Shown here: in pieces, positions 7,118-9,611 of the stretch
Numbering within the stretch: the first letter of the stretch is position 1
Layout of the letters: each line of letters opens with the position of its first letter
Assembly: GCA_024223125.1 (NCBI GenBank)
Contig: JAAEOP010000067.1
Span: 1-9,611 of the forward strand
Origin: Chloroflexota bacterium
GTDB taxonomy: Bacteria > Chloroflexota > Anaerolineae > Promineifilales > Promineifilaceae
Direction of reading: 5' to 3'
Length of the DNA: 9,611 nt
Notes under the pieces: model-generated
What the model was told of the DNA's origin: nothing
The model's input: only the letters and a program-made list of their open reading frames with translations
The model's database searches: none
Program-made: the position numbers and the translations under genes

Positions 7118-7294
7118 CTAGAATAACGTATAAATAAACGGTGCAAAAGCGGGTGACGCCGAAGCCAGAATGAGCAAGACACCAAATAGCAGCAAAACAG
7201 CAATCATTGGTAGCAGCCACCACATTTTACGCTTCCACAAAAAACCAAATAATTCTCTAACAATACCAGCGCGGGATTTTGTTGATTCAAGCAT
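7118..7294 (-). CDS. DUF5989-type small membrane protein
   Basis: A 58-residue protein starting at ATG 7294-7292, with a strong ribosome site AAGGAG (complement of 7302-7307) seven bases upstream, and ending at TAG 7120-7118. The N-terminus is polar (MLESTKSRAG), followed by VRELFGFLWKRKMWWLLP, one hydrophobic helix (about residues 28-46) and the ending PAFAPFIYTLF. The pattern of an aromatic-basic stretch, WWLLP, a leucine-rich helix and a terminal PFIYTLF is that of the DUF5989 family, which I know from gene neighbourhoods with SxtJ and NodU/CmcH-type carbamoyltransferases. It is first in a three-gene leftward operon with exactly those partners. The role is unknown; a single-pass subunit of a membrane-associated carbamoylation complex is an inference. 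It is easily missed because of its length. Confidence 0.85.
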   Translation of the reverse strand: MLESTKSRAGIVRELFGFLWKRKMWWLLPMIAVLLLFGVLLILASASPAFAPFIYTLF

Positions 7295-7364
7295 TTTATT
7301 CTCCTTAAGATCTCTTCTGTATGGAAGAGGAAAATGTGTTTTCGCAGATTAAAGTGAATGGTTT

Positions 7365-7370
7365 ATTATA
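7365..7370 (-). promoter_or_regulatory. Candidate -10 element for the leftward carbamoyltransferase operon
   Basis: The complement of 7365-7370 is a perfect TATAAT. Transcription would start near 7358, giving a leader of about 64 bases before the ATG at 7294. I see no good -35 hexamer 15-18 bases upstream (the complement around 7387-7394 is CG-rich), so an activator or alternative sigma factor might be needed, or the match is chance. Confidence 0.35.
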
Positions 7371-7403
7371 CGTGTATGTTATATTCAGGCGAGTTACATT
7401 CTG

Positions 7404-7443
7404 GCTTACTATGTTAAGAGTGCGATTACCCTATGCTTACTAT
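7404..7443. repeat. Direct repeat GCTTACTAT in the divergent intergenic region
   Basis: GCTTACTAT occurs at 7404-7412 and 7435-7443, 31 bases apart (about three helical turns), between the divergent DUF5989-like and rfbG genes. Two like-oriented sites at this spacing could be an operator for a dimeric or cooperative regulator, but a nine-base repeat alone is weak evidence. Confidence 0.3.
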
Positions 7444-7450
7444 AGACAGC

Positions 7451-7478
7451 TTGCCTGAAAGCTCAAATCCGGTAAATT
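7451..7478 (+). promoter_or_regulatory. Candidate promoter giving a leaderless rfbG transcript
   Basis: TTGCCT at 7451-7456 and TAAATT at 7473-7478 (4 of 6 to the -10 consensus) are 16 bases apart. A start seven bases downstream would fall on the A of the first ATG of rfbG (7485). The gene has no visible Shine-Dalgarno sequence, which fits leaderless translation. The hexamers are only moderate matches. Confidence 0.3.
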
Positions 7479-7484
7479 GTAGCT

Positions 7485-8600
7485 ATGATGCAAAACTTAT
7501 TTAACCAGACTTACCAAAATCTCCCTGTACTCGTCACTGGTCATACTGGCTTCAAAGGTTCCTGGCTGGTGCAATGGCTCCTGGAAATGGGCGCCGATGT
7601 CATTGGCTACAGTTTGCCAGAAATGCCAACGTCCCCCAGTAATTTTGAACTATGCCATCTGGCACAACAGATGACCGATATGCGAGATGATATTCAAGAT
7701 GTGGCTGCCCTGCAAACGGCCGTAGACACCTACAAGCCCCAAATCATCTTCCACATGGCCGCCCAACCGGTTGTCATTCATGGATACCAACATCCTAAAA
7801 ACACCTTCGATATCAACGTTGGCGGCACAGTGAATATGCTGGAAGTCGTGCGCCGTAGCCAATCGGTGCGGGCATTGGTTAACATCACCACCGACAAGGT
7901 GTATGAGAACCACGAATGGATTTGGGGCTACCGCGAGAATGACGCTTTAGGAGGGCATGATCCCTACAGCGCCAGTAAAGCGATGGCTGAATTAGCCATT
8001 GCCGCATACCGTGACTCCTACTTCCCCCCCGAAAAATATGCCGAACATGGGGTCGCCGTTGCCTCTGTCCGGGCTGGAAATGTGATTGGCGGCGGTGATT
8101 TTGCCGCTTACCGTCTGGTTCCTGATTCTTTGAAGGCACTGCTGGATGAGCATCCTATCGGCGTCCGCAATCCGATGAGTGTACGGCCGTGGCAGCATGT
8201 ATTAGAACCCCTCAGCGGCTATCTGGCTTTGGGGGCTGAACTGCTGGCTGATGGGGCCGCGTTTAGCCAGGCTTGGAACTTTGGCCCGTTAGAGCGGCAG
8301 GGTGTGCCTGTCGGCCAAATGGCAGATAGGCTGGTTGAATTGTGGGGCAGTGGTTCCTGGGAACATTTACAGCCAGGCATTGCCGCCCCAGAAACAGGTT
8401 ATTTGCGCCTGAGTTGGGAAAAAGCGGCCGCCTATCTCAATTGGCAGCCGGTGTACACATTAGATGAAGCGTTGGCTGAAATTGTGGCCTGGTTTAAGGC
8501 ATATGAACGGGATGAGGATATGGCGGCCGTCGGCCGCGCCCACATTCAAGCATATGTCAAAAAAGCTAAAACACTCGGGTTGAAATGGACTGAAATGTAA
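7485..8600 (+). CDS. rfbG: CDP-glucose 4,6-dehydratase
   Basis: A 371-residue short-chain dehydrogenase/reductase of the extended type, normal length for RfbG. The enzyme converts CDP-glucose to CDP-4-keto-6-deoxyglucose using bound NAD, the branch point to CDP-linked 3,6-dideoxyhexoses and other 6-deoxysugars. The Rossmann motif is VTGHTGFKGSWL (17-28; the GHTGFKG form is typical of RfbG). Further matches are FHMAAQPVV, the dehydratase TTDKVYENHEW with its Thr-Asp-Lys acid/base region, DPYSASK with Tyr161 and Lys165 as catalytic pair, RAGNVIGGGDF, and the RfbG-specific VRPWQHVLEPLSGYLALG and AWNFGP. Two ATGs (7485, 7488) are possible starts and neither has a ribosome site. The usual partner, glucose-1-phosphate cytidylyltransferase (rfbF), is not in this window; downstream lie only gene remnants starting five bases after the stop, so former partner genes may have been lost. 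Confidence 0.92.
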   Translation: MMQNLFNQTYQNLPVLVTGHTGFKGSWLVQWLLEMGADVIGYSLPEMPTSPSNFELCHLAQQMTDMRDDIQDVAALQTAVDTYKPQIIFHMAAQPVVIHGYQHPKNTFDINVGGTVNMLEVVRRSQSVRALVNITTDKVYENHEWIWGYRENDALGGHDPYSASKAMAELAIAAYRDSYFPPEKYAEHGVAVASVRAGNVIGGGDFAAYRLVPDSLKALLDEHPIGVRNPMSVRPWQHVLEPLSGYLALGAELLADGAAFSQAWNFGPLERQGVPVGQMADRLVELWGSGSWEHLQPGIAAPETGYLRLSWEKAAAYLNWQPVYTLDEALAEIVAWFKAYERDEDMAAVGRAHIQAYVKKAKTLGLKWTEM

Positions 8601-8604
8601 TTAG

Positions 8605-9159
8605 GCAGATTGGGGGATTGCTGCGCGTGTTGGCGGGGAGACTCTGGCAGATGACAGGGTACGGCTGCATTTTGAAGTGGAAGATACCGGTTCCGGGATT
8701 GCCCCAGAGGAAATTGATAGGTTATTTGAGGCGTTTGCACAGACGGAATCTGGCCGGCAGTCACAGGAAGGGACTGGTTTGGGACTGTCCATCAGCCGCC
8801 AATTTGTACAACTAATGGGGGGGGATATGACCGCGCGGAGCGAGTTGGATAAGGGAACGGTTTTCCGCTTTGAAATTGAAGCGGCCGTCACAGATTCACC
8901 CCCATTAACCCAGCCTGAAAGACGATGGCGCGTTGTGGGGTTGGCTCCAGGTCAGTCTGATTTCCGGCTGTTGGTAGTGGATGATATTGCGACCAACCGA
9001 CATTTACTTATCCGTTTGTTACAGCCATTGGGTTTTGATGTTCGGGAAGCGGCCGACGGCAAGGTGGGGCAGGGCAGTTTGTTTGGCTTCCGCTTGCCGG
9101 TTACGGAGTATCGCTTTAGACAAAACTTGAGCATGTTTGTCAACGCGCTTGTCACTTAA
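8605..9159 (+). pseudogene. Remnant of a hybrid sensor histidine kinase (HATPase plus partial receiver)
   Basis: The frame opens after a stop at 8602-8604 and gives the second half of a histidine kinase ATPase domain: RLHFEVEDTGSGIAP (G1 box near 8683), LFEAF (F box), EGTGLGLSIS (G2 box, 8767-8793), then LMGGDMTARSE and GTVFRFEIE. The sensor part, the phosphorylated His and the N box are absent. A receiver domain follows: LLVVDD (acidic pair at 8980-8985) through FDVREAADG near 9056, then breaks off before the phospho-acceptor Asp. It joins KVGQGSLFGFRLPV, which looks like the end of a second ATPase domain, out of normal order. The final residues before the stop at 9157-9159 overlap antisense transposase sequence. 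No start codon or ribosome site is convincing (GTG 8677 lies inside the G1 region). It is therefore a decayed mosaic, probably non-functional. Confidence 0.8.
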
Positions 9160-9611
9160 GAGACGGTTGCATTTCAAACCGCTGGTGACATGCCAACTTT
9201 GGCGGCGACAGTATTTGATGAGACGTGCAGAAGCGTACCAACTGTCAAATTGTATCACCACTTTCCAGCCTTTGGGCAATAGGGGACGCAACTGTTCCAA
9301 AATTGTCCGCGCTATCCGATACTTGCTGCGAAAATGGAGACGTTCTTTCTTCTCCCGTTTTCGATTCAAGCGGCGAACTGTAGATGACCTGTGGCACATT
9401 GGCTCTTTCGGCTTCCGTTACCAATCGGTCAACCTGATATTCACGGAGCGAATCGCGTGTGCCGTAAGTTTGCCAAGGACTGATTCGTAAAAAATCGGCC
9501 ATGTTAGAAGCATCAGGCGCTTGCACGAACTGCCGTTGTAGAGCAGCCAGGGTCTTGGTATCTTCACAGACCAACAACGCATCAGCCATATTAAGCATGT
9601 GTTGCTGTTGT
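9118..9611 (-). pseudogene. Frameshifted, internally deleted DDE transposase remnant
   Basis: Reading leftward, one frame from 9598 (open to the window edge, so the true start may lie outside) gives ALLVCEDTKTLAALQRQF, SNMADFLRISPW and NVPQVIYS. Near 9380-9387 similarity jumps to another frame with STVRRLNRKREKKERLHF, SKYRIARTILEQLRPLLP, GWKVVIQFDSWYASARLIKY and SWHVTSGLKCNRLLSDKR, ending around 9118. These are segments of an IS701/IS4-like DDE transposase. The section between VIYS and the second part, which should hold the first catalytic Asp (usually DDSL or DDTL), is missing; the second Asp remains in FDSWY (codon 9246-9244); the third (Glu) region beyond 9118 is lost. No terminal inverted repeat or target duplication is visible. 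The element is dead, and its left edge abuts the kinase remnant. Confidence 0.8.

Larger units (their letters stand above)
1212..9055. repeat. Dispersed over-represented palindrome CGGCCG
   Basis: I count about 31 copies of CGGCCG between 1212 and 9055, mostly as ACGGCCGT, GCGGCCGC or ACGGCCGA, where about two would be expected for a random hexamer in 9.6 kb. They occur in genes on both strands, at different codon phases and in intergenic DNA (for example 7111-7116), and also in the remnants. It is a genome-wide compositional signature rather than a feature of one gene. Confidence 0.8.

Noticed and set aside
7170..7352. Plus-strand open frame over the DUF5989-like gene
   Set aside because: The opposite strand encodes a recognisable small membrane protein with a strong ribosome site, so this is a shadow.
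8677..9159. Short intact response-regulator/kinase gene starting at GTG 8677
   Set aside because: Similarity continues upstream of that GTG to about 8605, the start falls inside the ATP-binding region, and the receiver is cut before its phospho-acceptor.
9137..9490. Plus-strand open frame over the transposase remnant
   Set aside because: It is antisense to clear transposase motifs and has no features of its own.
1..9611. CRISPR array, tRNA or rRNA genes
   Set aside because: No regularly spaced long repeats and no cloverleaf or conserved rRNA sequence was seen on either strand.

Overview
The window looks like bacterial chromosome of moderate GC content, probably from a filamentous or biofilm-forming member of the Chloroflexota. 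That assignment is an inference. It rests on the protein types and on a very strong excess of the palindrome CGGCCG (usually as ACGGCCGT or GCGGCCGC) on both strands and in every gene, a compositional signature I associate with that phylum. No rRNA, tRNA or CRISPR array is visible.

Layout. Bases 1-338 hold no gene, only a candidate promoter. A rightward block of four genes follows (357-4663): an 89-residue secreted or membrane-anchored protein with a YLDPxTG motif, a type I phosphodiesterase/nucleotide-pyrophosphatase-like enzyme of the alkaline phosphatase superfamily, an unrecognised protein with about five membrane segments that overlaps the previous gene, and a Tat-exported sulfatase-like enzyme whose nucleophile position is threonine. 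Facing it is a leftward block of three genes (7294-4705): a 58-residue DUF5989-type membrane peptide, an SxtJ-like membrane protein and a NodU/CmcH-type O-carbamoyltransferase. The two blocks converge with only 41 bases between their stop codons. Divergent from the leftward block is a gene for CDP-glucose 4,6-dehydratase (rfbG, 7485-8600).

The right end (about 8605-9611) is a graveyard. It holds a truncated and internally rearranged hybrid sensor histidine kinase remnant, then a frameshifted, internally deleted DDE transposase remnant on the minus strand that runs off the window.

How the genes may work together. The alkaline-phosphatase-fold enzymes, carbamoyltransferase, SxtJ-like and DUF5989-like partners and deoxysugar enzyme all fit synthesis and decoration of a surface glycan or glycolipid. 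One reading is that rfbG supplies a CDP-linked 6-deoxyhexose precursor, the carbamoyltransferase caps hydroxyls, and the Tat-exported enzyme and phosphodiesterase add or remove phosphate-linked groups. The seven genes of the two facing blocks form the most interesting unit here. Each family is known or partly known, but their joint function is not established and is inferred only from co-location.
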